Positions 38,143 to 47,474 of a stretch of 64,000 bases of DNA are shown here, piece after piece (position 1 is the first letter of the stretch; every line of letters begins with the position of its first letter). The notes beneath the pieces are model-generated. The model was not told the DNA's origin. It made no database searches and saw only the letters and a program-made list of their open reading frames with translations. The stretch spans positions 1 through 64,000 of the forward strand of contig NZ_JAAAUC010000005.1 of assembly GCF_009908165.1 (NCBI RefSeq). Reading direction: 5' to 3'. This DNA is from Frigidibacter albus. Its GTDB lineage: Bacteria; Pseudomonadota; Alphaproteobacteria; Rhodobacterales; Rhodobacteraceae. The translations under genes were made by a program, and so were the position numbers.

Positions 38143-40806
38143 TCAGCCCCGCAGCCCCAGACGGATCTGCTTTTCGATCTCGATCAGCGCGAAGAAGGCC
38201 GCGCCCACCGCGACGATCAGAATTCCGTCCGCCAGCGGCACCGCCTGCGTGCCGAAGACCCGCTGCAACAGCGGGATGTAGGTGATGGCGAACTGCCCCG
38301 CCGTCACCCCCAGCACCGTCGCCCAGATCACCCTGGTGCCCCGCGCCGCCGCCCAGGTCAGCGAGGTGCCGTGCAGGTTGCGCACGAAGAACAGGTGGAA
38401 GATTTCCAGCACCACCAGCGTGTTCATCGCGATGGTCTGCGCCAGCGCCAGCGGATAGCCGCGATCCATCGCATAGGCGAACATCCCGAACACCGCCGCC
38501 AGGAACAGGGCAGACACCAGCACCACATGCCAGACCAGCGCGCCCGACAGGATCGGCTCGCTGCGCTGCCGGGGCGGGCGGCGCATGGTGCCGGGCTCCG
38601 TCGGCTCGAAGGCCAGCGCGAGGCCAAGGGTGATCCCGGTGATCAGGTTGATCCACAGGATCTGCACCGCCGTCACCGGCATCGACAGGCCCAGCAGCAG
38701 CGCCACGATCACCGTCATCGACTCGCCGCCATTGGTCGGCAGCGTCCAGCTGATCACCTTCTTGATGTTGTCATAGACCGTCCGCCCCTCGCGCACCGCC
38801 GCGGCGATGCTGGCGAAGTTGTCATCGGCCAGCACCAGATCGGCGGCCTCCTTCGCCGCTTCGGACCCCTTGAGACCCATGGCGATCCCGGCATCGGCGC
38901 GTTTCAGCGCCGGCGCGTCGTTCACCCCGTCGCCGGTCATCGCCACGCTTTGCCCCTGCGCCTGCAGCGCCATCACCAGCCGCAGCTTGTGCTCGGGGCT
39001 GGTGCGGGCGAACACGTCGGTCTCGCGCACCGCGGCACCCAGCGCGGCATCGTCCAGCGCCTCGAGATCGGCGCCGGTCAGCACGCGGGCCGGGTTTTCC
39101 AGCCCGATCATCCGGGCGATGGCCGCGGCGGTGCCGGCATGGTCGCCGGTGATCATCTTGACGCGGATCCCGGCGGCGCGGCATTCGGCCACCGCCGCAA
39201 TCGCCTCGGGCCGCGGCGGGTCGATCAGGCCGACAAGGCCCAGCAGCGTCAGCCCGCCCTCGATGTGATGCTCGTCGATGCTGTCGCCCGCCGGGGTGCA
39301 GACCGCCAGCGCCAGCATCCGCTGGCCTTGGCCCGCGATCTCTTCGGCCAGCGCGTGCCAATGGGCGCGGTCAATCGGCTCCGGCCCCTCGGCCCCCGAC
39401 TGGTCGCGGCACATGTTCAGCACCCGCTCCGGCGCGCCCTTCACATGGACCAGCACACCGTCCTCGCCCCGGTTCAGCACCGCCATGAAACGATGGCGGG
39501 AATCGAACGGAATCTCGTCCAGCCGCGCCCAGCCCGAGGCCGCCTCGGGCAGCACCTTGCCGGCAAAGGCCAGCAGCGCGCCCTCCATCGGGTCGCCCTC
39601 GACACCCCAGATCCCGGCCTTGCAATGCAGTTCGGCGTCGTTGCACAGCGCCGCGGCGCGGGCGAGATCGCCCAGCCGCCCGCCCGCCGGGGTGATCGCG
39701 CCGTCGGGGGCATAGCCCTCGCCCGCCACCGCATAGCGCCCGCCGGGCACCGCCACCGTCGCCACCGTCATCTCGTTGCGGGTCAGCGTGCCGGTCTTGT
39801 CGGTGCAGATCACCGACACCGCGCCGATCGCCTCGATCGCCGGCAGCCGCCGCACGATGGCATTGCGCCGCGCCATTCCCTGCACGCCGATGGCCAGCGT
39901 GATCGTCATCACCGCCGGCAGCCCCTCGGGGATCGCCGCGACCGCCATGCCGACCACGATCATGAACAGCTCGGCAAAGTCGCGGTGCTGCACGAAGGTG
40001 CCAAAGGCCAGCAGCAGGCCCGAGATCAGCAGGATCAGAAGGCTCAGCCAGCGGGCGAAATGGTCCATCTGCCGGACCAGCGGCGTGGTCAGGGTTTCGA
40101 CCCCCGCCAGCAGTCCGCCGATGCGGCCAATCTCCGTGGCCGCGCCGGTCGAGGTGACGATCCCGCGCCCGGTGCCCTTGGTCACCAGAGTGCCGGAATA
40201 GGCCATGCCCCGGCGGTCGCCCAAGGGCGCGTCCACCGCCACCGCATCGGTGCCCTTGTCCACCGGCACCGATTCCCCGGTCAGCATCGCCTCTTGCAGC
40301 GCCAGGCCATTCGCCTCGATCAGCCGCAGATCGGCCGGCACCTTGTCGCCCGGCTCCAGCAGCACCACGTCGCCCGGCACCAGCGCCTCGCCGGCGACGG
40401 TCAACCGCCGCCCGCCGCGCAGCACGGCGGCATGGGGCGCCAGCATCTGCCGGATCGCGCCCATCGCCTGCTCGGCCTTGCCCTCCTGCACGACACCGAT
40501 CACCGCATTGGCCAGCACGACGGCCAGGATCACCCCGGCATCGACATAATGGCCAAGCCCGATGGTCAGCGCCGCAGCCCCGATCAGCACATAGATCAGC
40601 ACGTTGTGGAACTGCGCCAGAAACCGCATCAGCCAGCCGCGCTGCGCCACCTCGGGCAGCCGGTTCGGCCCGAACTGCGCCAGCCGCGCCGCGGCCTCGG
40701 CCTCGGTCAGGCCCGCCGCGTCGGCCTGCAGATGCGCCAGAACCTCCTCGGCGGGGGCGGCATGGGGATCGGCGGGGAGCGTGCTGAGGGGGGCCATGTC
40801 CGGCAT
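38143..40806 (-). CDS. Cation-transporting P-type ATPase (P2 type, Ca2+/cation)
   Basis: An 887-residue inner-membrane pump. Signature elements are the TGES loop in MLTGESVPVDKGT, the helix-4 PEGLP motif typical of Ca2+/Na+,K+-type P2 ATPases, the phosphorylation site CTDKTGTLTRNEM, the KGAPE nucleotide site, MITGDHAGTAAA and the hinge MTGDGVNDAPALKRAD. About ten membrane segments are present. The ATG at 40806 follows AAGGA; an ATG at 40797 is also possible. It converges stop-to-stop with the response regulator gene. Ion specificity is not certain; Ca2+ or a monovalent cation. Confidence 0.9.
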   Translation of the reverse strand: MPDMAPLSTLPADPHAAPAEEVLAHLQADAAGLTEAEAAARLAQFGPNRLPEVAQRGWLMRFLAQFHNVLIYVLIGAAALTIGLGHYVDAGVILAVVLANAVIGVVQEGKAEQAMGAIRQMLAPHAAVLRGGRRLTVAGEALVPGDVVLLEPGDKVPADLRLIEANGLALQEAMLTGESVPVDKGTDAVAVDAPLGDRRGMAYSGTLVTKGTGRGIVTSTGAATEIGRIGGLLAGVETLTTPLVRQMDHFARWLSLLILLISGLLLAFGTFVQHRDFAELFMIVVGMAVAAIPEGLPAVMTITLAIGVQGMARRNAIVRRLPAIEAIGAVSVICTDKTGTLTRNEMTVATVAVPGGRYAVAGEGYAPDGAITPAGGRLGDLARAAALCNDAELHCKAGIWGVEGDPMEGALLAFAGKVLPEAASGWARLDEIPFDSRHRFMAVLNRGEDGVLVHVKGAPERVLNMCRDQSGAEGPEPIDRAHWHALAEEIAGQGQRMLALAVCTPAGDSIDEHHIEGGLTLLGLVGLIDPPRPEAIAAVAECRAAGIRVKMITGDHAGTAAAIARMIGLENPARVLTGADLEALDDAALGAAVRETDVFARTSPEHKLRLVMALQAQGQSVAMTGDGVNDAPALKRADAGIAMGLKGSEAAKEAADLVLADDNFASIAAAVREGRTVYDNIKKVISWTLPTNGGESMTVIVALLLGLSMPVTAVQILWINLITGITLGLALAFEPTEPGTMRRPPRQRSEPILSGALVWHVVLVSALFLAAVFGMFAYAMDRGYPLALAQTIAMNTLVVLEIFHLFFVRNLHGTSLTWAAARGTRVIWATVLGVTAGQFAITYIPLLQRVFGTQAVPLADGILIVAVGAAFFALIEIEKQIRLGLRG

Positions 40807-40905
40807 CGGCGGCAATCCTTGTCGGGGTGGGGGCGCGCACAGGCTGAAGGGTTCCGCCGCAAGGTTCAACCCATGGCAGGGCGCATCCGACGTTTTGCCG
40901 CGCCC

Positions 40906-41676
40906 CTACACGAACTGCTCGCGCGTCAGCCGCTCTTCCAGACCGTGCCCCGGGTCGAACAGGATCTTGTGGCGCACCTTGGGTTCCGACCGGATTTCCA
41001 CCCACAGCACGTCGCGCACCGAATGGCGGCTGTCGGCATCGGCCATCACCGGGCGCTTCGCCGTCTCCAGCACATCGAAGCGCACCACCGCCGATTTGGG
41101 CAGGATCGCCCCGCGCCAACGCCGTGGCCGGAACGCCGCCATCGCCGTCAGCGCCAGCACGTCGGACCCGATGGGCAGGATGGGCCCATGCGCCGAATAA
41201 TTGTAGGCGGTGGACCCGGCCGGGGTGGACAGCAGCGCCCCATCGCAGACCAGCTCTTCCATCCGCATCTTGCCGTCCACGCTGACCCGCAGCTTGGCCG
41301 CCTGCGGCCCGGCGCGCAGCAAGGCCACCTCGTTGATCGCCAGCGCCTCATGCACCTCGCCCGCGACATCGCCCGCGCGCATCGACAGCGGGTTGATCAC
41401 CTCCTGCTCGGCGGCCGCCAACCGCTCCGGCAGATCCGCGTCGTCATATTCGTTCATCAGGAAACCGATGGTGCCGCAGTTCATCCCGTAGACCGGCGCC
41501 GCCATGTCCTGCGTCGCGTGCAACGTCTGCAGCATGAACCCGTCGCCGCCCAGCGCCACGATCACCTCGGCCTCCTCCAGCGGGCGCTGGCCATAAAGCG
41601 CGACCATCCGCCCCAGCGCCTGCTGCGCGGCGGCGCTGTCCGACGCGGCAAAGGCGATGCGCTGCGGCCTGTTCAT
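40906..41676 (-). CDS. nadK: NAD kinase
   Basis: A 256-residue cytosolic enzyme that phosphorylates NAD to NADP. The diagnostic GGDG motif is in VIVALGGDGFMLQTLH, the NE/D region is GFLMNEYDD and the second glycine motif is TPAGSTAYNYSAHG. The ATG at 41676 follows GGAAGG. It lies about 200 bases from the divergent glyA start and about 100 bases from the ATPase gene. The length fits the short NadK class. Confidence 0.95.
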   Translation of the reverse strand: MNRPQRIAFAASDSAAAQQALGRMVALYGQRPLEEAEVIVALGGDGFMLQTLHATQDMAAPVYGMNCGTIGFLMNEYDDADLPERLAAAEQEVINPLSMRAGDVAGEVHEALAINEVALLRAGPQAAKLRVSVDGKMRMEELVCDGALLSTPAGSTAYNYSAHGPILPIGSDVLALTAMAAFRPRRWRGAILPKSAVVRFDVLETAKRPVMADADSRHSVRDVLWVEIRSEPKVRHKILFDPGHGLEERLTREQFV

Positions 41677-41873
41677 GATGTTCCTTCCCCCCGCCCCAGC
41701 CTCCGGCGCGGCGTTTCCGAAAGTCTTCACCCGCGCGCATCGGAAACGCAAGGCCGGGGCCAGAGCCATCCCGCCGCCCCTGCGGCCCTTTGCGTCGCAT
41801 TCTTGGCTTCCGGGGTGGCAGGTTTCGGGCTAAGACACAGCCCAATTGCGCATTGCATCAGGAGACGCCCCCC

Positions 41874-43193
41874 ATGAATGCCCCAGTGAATGCCCCCATG
41901 AATGCCCCGCAACGGGATGCCGGCTTCTTTACCGAAGACCTTGCCTCCCGCGACCCCGAGATCTTCGGCTCCATCACCCAGGAGCTTGGCCGCCAGCGCG
42001 ACGAGATCGAGCTGATCGCCTCGGAAAACATCGTCAGCCTTGCGGTCATGCAGGCCCAGGGCTCGGTGATGACCAACAAATATGCCGAGGGCTACCCGGG
42101 CAAGCGCTACTATGGCGGCTGCCAGTATGTGGACATCGCCGAGACGCTGGCGATCGAGCGTGCCAAGCAGCTCTTCGGCTGCGACTACGCCAATGTGCAG
42201 CCCAATTCCGGCAGCCAGATGAACCAGGCCGTGTTCCTGGCGCTGCTGCAGCCGGGCGACACCTTCATGGGGCTGGACCTGAACTCGGGCGGCCACCTCA
42301 CCCACGGCTCGCCGGTCAACATGTCGGGCAAGTGGTTCAACGTCGTCTCCTACGGCGTGCGCAAGCAGGACGAGATGCTGGACATGGAGGCCGTGCGCGA
42401 AAGCGCGCTGGCGAGCAAGCCCAAGCTGATCATCGCCGGCGGCACCGCCTATAGCCGCAGCTGGGACTGGGCCGCCTTCCGCGCCATCGCCGATGAGGTC
42501 GGCGCCTGGCTGATGGTGGACATGGCCCATATCGCCGGTCTTGTGGCCGGCGGCGCCCATGCCTCGCCGCTGCCGCATGCCCATGTGGTGACGACGACCA
42601 CCCACAAATCGCTGCGCGGCCCGCGCGGCGGCATGATCCTGACCAACGATGCCGACATCGCCAAGAAGATCAACTCGGCGGTGTTCCCCGGCCTGCAGGG
42701 CGGCCCGCTGATGCATGTGATCGCCGCCAAGGCCGTAGCCTTCGGCGAGGCGCTGCGGCCCGAGTTCAAGGCCTATGCCGCGCAGGTGGTGAAGAACGCC
42801 CAGGCGATGGCCGACCAGCTGATGAAGGGCGGGGTCAACATCGTGTCGGGCGGCACCGACAACCACCTGATGCTGGCCGACCTGCGCCCCAAGGGCGTGA
42901 CCGGCAAGGCGACCGAGGCAGCCCTGGGCCGCGCCCACATCACCTGCAACAAGAACGGCGTGCCGTTCGATCCGGAAAAGCCGTTCGTGACCAGCGGCAT
43001 CCGCCTTGGCACTCCTGCGGGGACCACCCGCGGCTTCGGCGAGGCCGAGTTCCGCCAGATCGCCGACTGGATCGTCGAGGTCGTGGACGGGCTGGCGGCG
43101 CATGGCGAGGCTGGCAATGCCGAGGTGGAGGCGAAAGTCGCCGCCGAAGTGCAGGCGCTCTGCGCGCGGTTTCCGCTGTATCCGACGCTGTAA
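41874..43193 (+). CDS. glyA: Serine hydroxymethyltransferase
   Basis: A 439-residue PLP enzyme that interconverts serine and glycine with tetrahydrofolate. Visible are [34 protein letters not shown], the PLP-lysine motif [16 protein letters not shown] and the C-terminal [15 protein letters not shown]. The N-terminus carries an added repeat: ATGAATGCCCC-type units give [12 protein letters not shown], which alternative ATG codons at 41874 and 41892 make redundant start sites. The first is chosen because GGAG lies at proper spacing. A short inverted repeat (GGGCTAAGACACAGCCC) precedes the start; no riboswitch was recognised. Followed by repeat B copy 2. Confidence 0.95.
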   Translation: MNAPVNAPMNAPQRDAGFFTEDLASRDPEIFGSITQELGRQRDEIELIASENIVSLAVMQAQGSVMTNKYAEGYPGKRYYGGCQYVDIAETLAIERAKQLFGCDYANVQPNSGSQMNQAVFLALLQPGDTFMGLDLNSGGHLTHGSPVNMSGKWFNVVSYGVRKQDEMLDMEAVRESALASKPKLIIAGGTAYSRSWDWAAFRAIADEVGAWLMVDMAHIAGLVAGGAHASPLPHAHVVTTTTHKSLRGPRGGMILTNDADIAKKINSAVFPGLQGGPLMHVIAAKAVAFGEALRPEFKAYAAQVVKNAQAMADQLMKGGVNIVSGGTDNHLMLADLRPKGVTGKATEAALGRAHITCNKNGVPFDPEKPFVTSGIRLGTPAGTTRGFGEAEFRQIADWIVEVVDGLAAHGEAGNAEVEAKVAAEVQALCARFPLYPTL

Positions 43194-43366
43194 GGGCGGG
43201 GCTACGGAGGGGCGAGGCGGCATCACCTGCCGCCCCCCCCTTCCCGGCGACCGCCGCGACTTCTTCCGGCGCGGGGCGGGCCACTTGCCAATATCAAGTC
43301 ACCCGCGCCGGTTGCCCGAAGGCGTGGGGCCGCAGGCCGAGGGTGACCTGAACCTCCGACCGGCTC

Positions 43367-43560
43367 CCTTGGCGAAGGCCATCGCCTTCGCCACGCACTG
43401 CCCTCTCCACCCACACCGGACGGGCCCCCAAAGGGCCCGGCCAGCGCCCGCCCCGCCCCCGGCGGGCGCTGGCCTCAGTCGGTTTCGTGTGGCCAGCGGC
43501 TCGGGGGCATCCGTCCCGCAGCGGGCGGGGCGAGGCAGTGCCTCGCCTCTATCCGCCCGG
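43367..43560 (+). repeat. Intergenic repeat family B, copy 2 (shortened)
   Basis: Matches copies 1 (inverted) and 3 (direct) in blocks CCTTGGCGAAGGCCATCGCC, CCGGACGGGCCCCCAAAGGG, AGCGCCCGCCCCGCCC and GGGCGGGGCGAGGCAGTGCC, but lacks the middle block CTCGCCCGCCAGGTCGGG. It lies within a 500-base gap (43194-43694) between convergent glyA and the AbiTii-like gene; no gene was seen in the rest of that gap. Confidence 0.8.
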
Positions 43561-43694
43561 ACTGGGCGGCTGCAGTCTGCGGGTTGGCGGGTTGCGGGCG
43601 GGGGCAGGAATGCGGGCCTTTTCGGAACTGCGCCACGCAGTGACGGTCAATACGCAAGAGAGCACCGCATAAGTCTCCACGCAAATTTCAGGAC

Positions 43695-44810
43695 TTAAAT
43701 CTTCTGGGCTGTCATTCCTAGAACCTCGTCTATCTCCCTTTCGCCAAGCGGAGGGGGCTCTAAGCCTGAAGGCGATGCAGACTGCTCTGCATTTAGATCG
43801 AGAATATCTCCAACCAGCAAGTAAGTATGAATCACAAATCGCTGCGCCTCCGAAACTTCAATCTCAGCATGGGAGCCTTTTTGCACCGCTGAAAATACGG
43901 CGTCGAGTCTTTCGCCAATATACTGAAGGTCTGAACACAGCACCTTAGACGAGACCACAGATTTAACTGTGGACTCGCAAAACAGAACGAGCCTATTGAT
44001 GTACTGATCCTTCCCAACTTTGACCGCCCTTCCGGATCCAGCCTTCACAGTTCCCTCTGCCGGGGGGTAGAGCGCATCGGCAACTGCCTGCAAAAGCCTT
44101 CGGCAGCTATGCACCGCATTTGCCCAGTCCTCCGGATTGCTTGAATCAAGGTTGTCCCTAATAGAATCGAGGCGACGTAGTTCACTTGGGATCAGAACGC
44201 CAAGGAAGCCATCGATCCGCCTGCGATATGCTTCAAAGACATCCTCCGCAGCCGAGGATATGCGCAGTTCGAAGTGCTTAGACAAAACGTAGCTATAGAC
44301 AAAAGAGCGCCTTGCAGCCAAAGTAGCCTTTTCATCACGGTAGTTCGTTGCGATGCTTGCTTCTGCTCGAAGATTCCGCATCGGCGCGGACACAAACTGA
44401 TTGGGGTTCGCTGATGCTATATTGACCGGCTGTGGCTGGAAAAAGCTCAATCTCAACTTGAGGGTTTCCGCATTTTCTTCAATATCCACAATGGACCTTA
44501 TATTTGCTGTCTCTATCAGTTCAGCCCTCAGGTCGTCCTCGCCGTCTTTGCCCTTAGGCCTTACTTTCCTGACACGACCGGCCGCCTTGCATAGGCGCCA
44601 TACGTCGGAGGAAACCCCATTAGGGGAATGTGGGTATCCGGAGAGCTCAAACTGGAAAATCGATAGATGCTCCTCATCGCCGTTTAGGCGAGCAAGTCTA
44701 GCAGCTTTCATTATACAGCTTGAAAGTGGTATCCGCTCAAGTTCTAGGTCAGCCAGCAGCTCAATTGAAAGGTCTAGAGCGTCCGAAGCATTCAATTTCG
44801 TAACGGCCAT
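43695..44810 (-). CDS. AbiTii-domain-like protein (candidate anti-phage defence)
   Basis: A 371-residue protein whose N-terminal segment (residues about 8-60, ELLADLELERIPLSSCIMKA and LARLNGDEEHLSIFQFELSG) strongly resembles the AbiTii domain of abortive-infection proteins: a helix, the PLS motif, the KA-RLA helix with GD/GDE and the ELxGY ending. The remainder is soluble and helical with no motif I recognise. No membrane segment. Base composition is clearly lower in GC than all flanking genes, and codon choice follows (many AAA, ATT, TCT-type codons), so recent acquisition is likely. It is flanked by repeat B copy 2 and a decayed gene. The ATG at 44810 is chosen since upstream sequence no longer matches; its ribosome site is weak. 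Defence function is inferred from the domain only. Confidence 0.6.
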   Translation of the reverse strand: MAVTKLNASDALDLSIELLADLELERIPLSSCIMKAARLARLNGDEEHLSIFQFELSGYPHSPNGVSSDVWRLCKAAGRVRKVRPKGKDGEDDLRAELIETANIRSIVDIEENAETLKLRLSFFQPQPVNIASANPNQFVSAPMRNLRAEASIATNYRDEKATLAARRSFVYSYVLSKHFELRISSAAEDVFEAYRRRIDGFLGVLIPSELRRLDSIRDNLDSSNPEDWANAVHSCRRLLQAVADALYPPAEGTVKAGSGRAVKVGKDQYINRLVLFCESTVKSVVSSKVLCSDLQYIGERLDAVFSAVQKGSHAEIEVSEAQRFVIHTYLLVGDILDLNAEQSASPSGLEPPPLGEREIDEVLGMTAQKI

Positions 44811-45077
44811 TTGACAGATTCCCGCTGACTTCACCCAACTGAATAGTGGACGTGAGGCTTGGGTTTGTCGAGGTGCGATACGTTTCGCAGACGATTGCGA
44901 GGATGTAGAGACCCTCGCGGCGCATGGCATGACAGGGCGGCTCAGGGCTCAAAGTCTCTCCACCCATCTATACCCCCCACCTTGCCCTCCCCACCCCCCT
45001 CCTCTACCAATCGCCACACACAGCCCCCAGCGCCCCCCGCTCTGGCATCCCCCCACCCCCGCCGTAAAGCCCCGGCC

Positions 45078-45468
45078 ATGACCCCCACCCGACCGCTCCC
45101 AACCCGCAGCCTCGAACGCCGCATGGGCGACTGGGCGCGCGCCCGGCTGCCCTTCGCGCTCGCGGAACTGGTGATGTTCGTGCTCAAGCAAGGTTGGGCC
45201 TGCCTCTTCGGCGGGCTGCTGCTGGCGGCCATCATTGCCTCCAAGCTGGTCTGGCAGCCGGGCTGGCCCGTCCACCGCTATGACGCCGCTCTTCGTCTTC
45301 GCGCTGGCGACACAGGCCGCCTTCCTGCGCTTCCGGCTGGAGACGTGGGAAGAGGCGCGGGTGATCCGTATCTTCGACATGCGCTTCGCCCCCTACCCGC
45401 CGTTCTGGGTCACGATGCTGCTGGCCTCAGCGATCTACGTGAACTTCTTCGCACAGATTTCGGGCCGG
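45078..45468 (+). pseudogene. Decayed DUF817-family membrane protein gene
   Basis: From ATG 45078 the frame reads LERRMGDWARARLPFALAEL, then [15 protein letters not shown] and a phrase ending PVHRYDA, as in DUF817 proteins. One extra C around 45284-45290 shifts the frame; the +1 frame continues with [20 protein letters not shown] and EEARVIRIF. Then a jump to [20 protein letters not shown] and YVNFF shows that the middle part (the ELFK, GSW, GFMYAAVGSY region of the family) is deleted, and the C-terminus is missing after about 45468. So it has a frameshift, an internal deletion and a truncation. The next gene begins within the lost part on the other strand. Confidence 0.7.
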
Positions 45469-45494
45469 CAATCCCTTGGCTCAAAACAGGCCCC

Positions 45495-45866
45495 CTACAA
45501 AAACCCCCGCCAGACCAGCACCCCCACCACCAGCGCCGCCGTCACCACCAGCGCAAAGCCCGAGGCGGCGGCAAGGTCCAGCACATAGCCCCGGACCCGC
45601 GCCGTCCGCCCCAGCGGCGCCAGGTAGCGCACGCAGGCGTCATAGGCCGCCGCCACCCGCTCATGATCCAGCTGCATCAGCAGCTTCGGCACATGCGCCT
45701 TCTCGGCCGCCGCCGCCAACACCTCCGCCTCGGCCCTGATCCGGCGCGGCAAGGCGCGCCCGCCGCGGCGCAGCTTCTCCGCCAGCCCGGTGCCGCGGAT
45801 CCGCAGCCGCTCTTCCATCAGCCCCGCCACGCGGTCCGCCATCTGCTGCACGCTCGCGCTGCCCAT
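45495..45866 (-). CDS. Conserved hypothetical protein with C-terminal membrane anchor
   Basis: A 123-residue protein, basic and helical in the first 90 residues ([20 protein letters not shown]), with a single C-terminal hydrophobic segment ([20 protein letters not shown]). This suggests a tail-anchored inner-membrane protein. The ATG at 45866 follows GAGGGA. I recall proteins of this kind in Rhodobacterales but no function. It overlaps nothing real; it lies head-to-head with the esterase gene. Confidence 0.65.
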   Translation of the reverse strand: MGSASVQQMADRVAGLMEERLRIRGTGLAEKLRRGGRALPRRIRAEAEVLAAAAEKAHVPKLLMQLDHERVAAAYDACVRYLAPLGRTARVRGYVLDLAAASGFALVVTAALVVGVLVWRGFL

Positions 45867-45951
45867 TCGCCATCCCTCTGCCCGCCGGCTCCGACACTAC
45901 TGCAACCTTCATCCGCTGGAAATCCCCGCCCGCCCGCGCTATCAAGGCGCC

Positions 45952-46713
45952 ATGTTGACCACCATCTTCCACGGCGCCCCCACCGCGCAGCCGCCGCTGC
46001 TGATCGTGCATGGCCTTTTTGGCTCTGCCCGCAACTGGGGCGTGATCGCCCGCCGCCTGTCCGATGACCGGCAGGTGATCGCCGTCGACATGCGCAACCA
46101 CGGCGACAGCCCCTGGACCGAGGCGCATGGCTACGAAGACCTCGCCCATGACCTCGCCGGCGTCATCCGCACCCATGGTGGCCGCGCCGACATCCTCGGC
46201 CATTCGATGGGCGGCAAGGCGGCGATGCAGCTGGCGCTGACCGAACCCGGCCTCCTGCGCCGCCTGATCGTCGCCGACATCGCCCCCGTCGCCTATGGCC
46301 ACAGCCAGTCGCATCTGGCCGAGGCGCTGCAGGCCCTGCCCCTCGCAACCCTCACCACCCGCGGCGAGGCCGATGACCAGCTTGCCGCCGCCATCCCCGA
46401 TGACGGCACCCGCGCCTTCCTGCTGCAATCGCTGGACCTGAAGGCGACGCCCCCGCGCTGGAAGCTGAACCTGTCGCTGCTGCGCGATGAGATGGACCGC
46501 ATCACCGGCTGGCCCGGCACGGAAGGGCAGTTCGACGGCCCGACCCTGTTCCTCGCCGGCGCCAATTCCGACTATATCCAGCCCGAGCACCGCGAGATCA
46601 TCAAGACGCTGTTCCCGCAGGCGAAGCAGGCCAAGATCCCCGGCGCCGGCCATTGGCTCCACGCCGAAAAGCCGCGCGAGTTCGAGGCTGCCATCCGCGC
46701 CTTCCTCGCCTGA
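45952..46713 (+). CDS. Alpha/beta hydrolase (YbfF-like esterase)
   Basis: A 253-residue alpha/beta hydrolase with an oxyanion region LLIVHGLFGSARNWGVIARR, nucleophile elbow GHSMGGKAA, the acidic residue region near LFLAGANSDYI and a C-terminal histidine in GAGHWLHAEKP. The pattern is that of YbfF-type esterases, which act on short acyl thioesters and esters. The ATG at 45952 matches homologue starts; in-frame upstream extension is rejected. It is followed convergently by a glycosyltransferase gene. The natural substrate is unknown. Confidence 0.88.
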   Translation: MLTTIFHGAPTAQPPLLIVHGLFGSARNWGVIARRLSDDRQVIAVDMRNHGDSPWTEAHGYEDLAHDLAGVIRTHGGRADILGHSMGGKAAMQLALTEPGLLRRLIVADIAPVAYGHSQSHLAEALQALPLATLTTRGEADDQLAAAIPDDGTRAFLLQSLDLKATPPRWKLNLSLLRDEMDRITGWPGTEGQFDGPTLFLAGANSDYIQPEHREIIKTLFPQAKQAKIPGAGHWLHAEKPREFEAAIRAFLA

Positions 46714-46716
46714 AGC

Positions 46717-47400
46717 CTAACGCCGCCGCCGATACTCCCGCGCCAGCCGCGCCGGATCGGCCCCGGCCAGATAGCGCGCCAGCAACCAAAGGTTCCGCGC
46801 CCCCCGCCGCAACCAGCCCTCGGCCAGATAGCGCGCCGCCGAGGTCTCGGCGACGGAGGCCAGCGGCGCCATCTGCCCCCTGAGCCGCCGCGCCACCGCC
46901 ACATCCTCCATCAGCGGCAGCGCCGGATAGCCGCCCACCCGCGCCAGCAGCGCCGCCGGCACCAGCAGCCCCTGATCGCCATAAGGCAGCCCCAGCCGAG
47001 AGCGCAGGTTCGCCCAGCCCGCCACGATCCGCCCCGCCGCCCCGCCCCCGCGAAACCGCAGCCGGAACCAGCCTGCCCGCTCCGGTCCGGCGATATGCGC
47101 TGCCACCGCCCCGCTCCACCCCGGCGCCAGCCGCGTATCGGCATGCAGGATCAGCAGCCAGGCCCCGCCCGCCGCCGCCACCCCGCGCGCCACCTGCGTG
47201 CCGCGTCCCGGCGCACCGCTGACCACCAAGGCCCCCGCCGCCTCGGCCAGCGCCAATGTGCCATCGCCCGACCCGCCATCGCTGACGATCAGCTCGCGGA
47301 TCAGCCCGGCCTGCAGGCCTTCGGTCAGCGCCGCAAGGCAGGGCCCCAGCTCCGCCGCCGCATTCAACGTCGGGATCACGATGGAAATCGGTGCGCGCAT
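46717..47400 (-). CDS. Glycosyltransferase family 2 (TIGR04283-like)
   Basis: A 227-residue soluble GT-A glycosyltransferase: ISIVIPTLNAAAELGPCLAA at the start, the SDGGSGDGT nucleotide-binding region, the LLILHADTRLAPGW catalytic/DxD-like region and a late RSRLGLPYGDQGLLVP block. It fits the short bacterial family often annotated TIGR04283 and seen next to radical-SAM or arsenosugar genes, though none is adjacent here. The ATG at 47400 is chosen because the typical N-terminus begins there. Divergent from ygfZ with a 74-base gap. Confidence 0.82.
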   Translation of the reverse strand: MRAPISIVIPTLNAAAELGPCLAALTEGLQAGLIRELIVSDGGSGDGTLALAEAAGALVVSGAPGRGTQVARGVAAAGGAWLLILHADTRLAPGWSGAVAAHIAGPERAGWFRLRFRGGGAAGRIVAGWANLRSRLGLPYGDQGLLVPAALLARVGGYPALPLMEDVAVARRLRGQMAPLASVAETSAARYLAEGWLRRGARNLWLLARYLAGADPARLAREYRRRR

Positions 47401-47474
47401 CTCGCCCCCTCGCTGGTGGTTTCCCCCAGCCTTGGTGCTTATATGATCCGCAGACAGAACGGGAGAGCGGCGAG

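Noticed and set aside
41801-41873. Riboswitch upstream of glyA
   Set aside because: Only a short inverted repeat is visible; no known glycine, THF or SAM/SAH riboswitch core was recognised in this short leader.
38371-41877. A 1168-codon open frame antisense to the P-type ATPase and NAD kinase genes
   Set aside because: Composition is H/R/Q/G-biased with no domain; two convincing genes lie on the other strand.
43561-43694. Possible small RNA or gene after repeat B copy 2
   Set aside because: No promoter, terminator or coding signal seen.
44859-46067. A single 402-codon open frame over the DUF817 remnant
   Set aside because: Only its early part matches DUF817; after the frameshift the family match continues in another frame, and the rest is antisense to a different gene.
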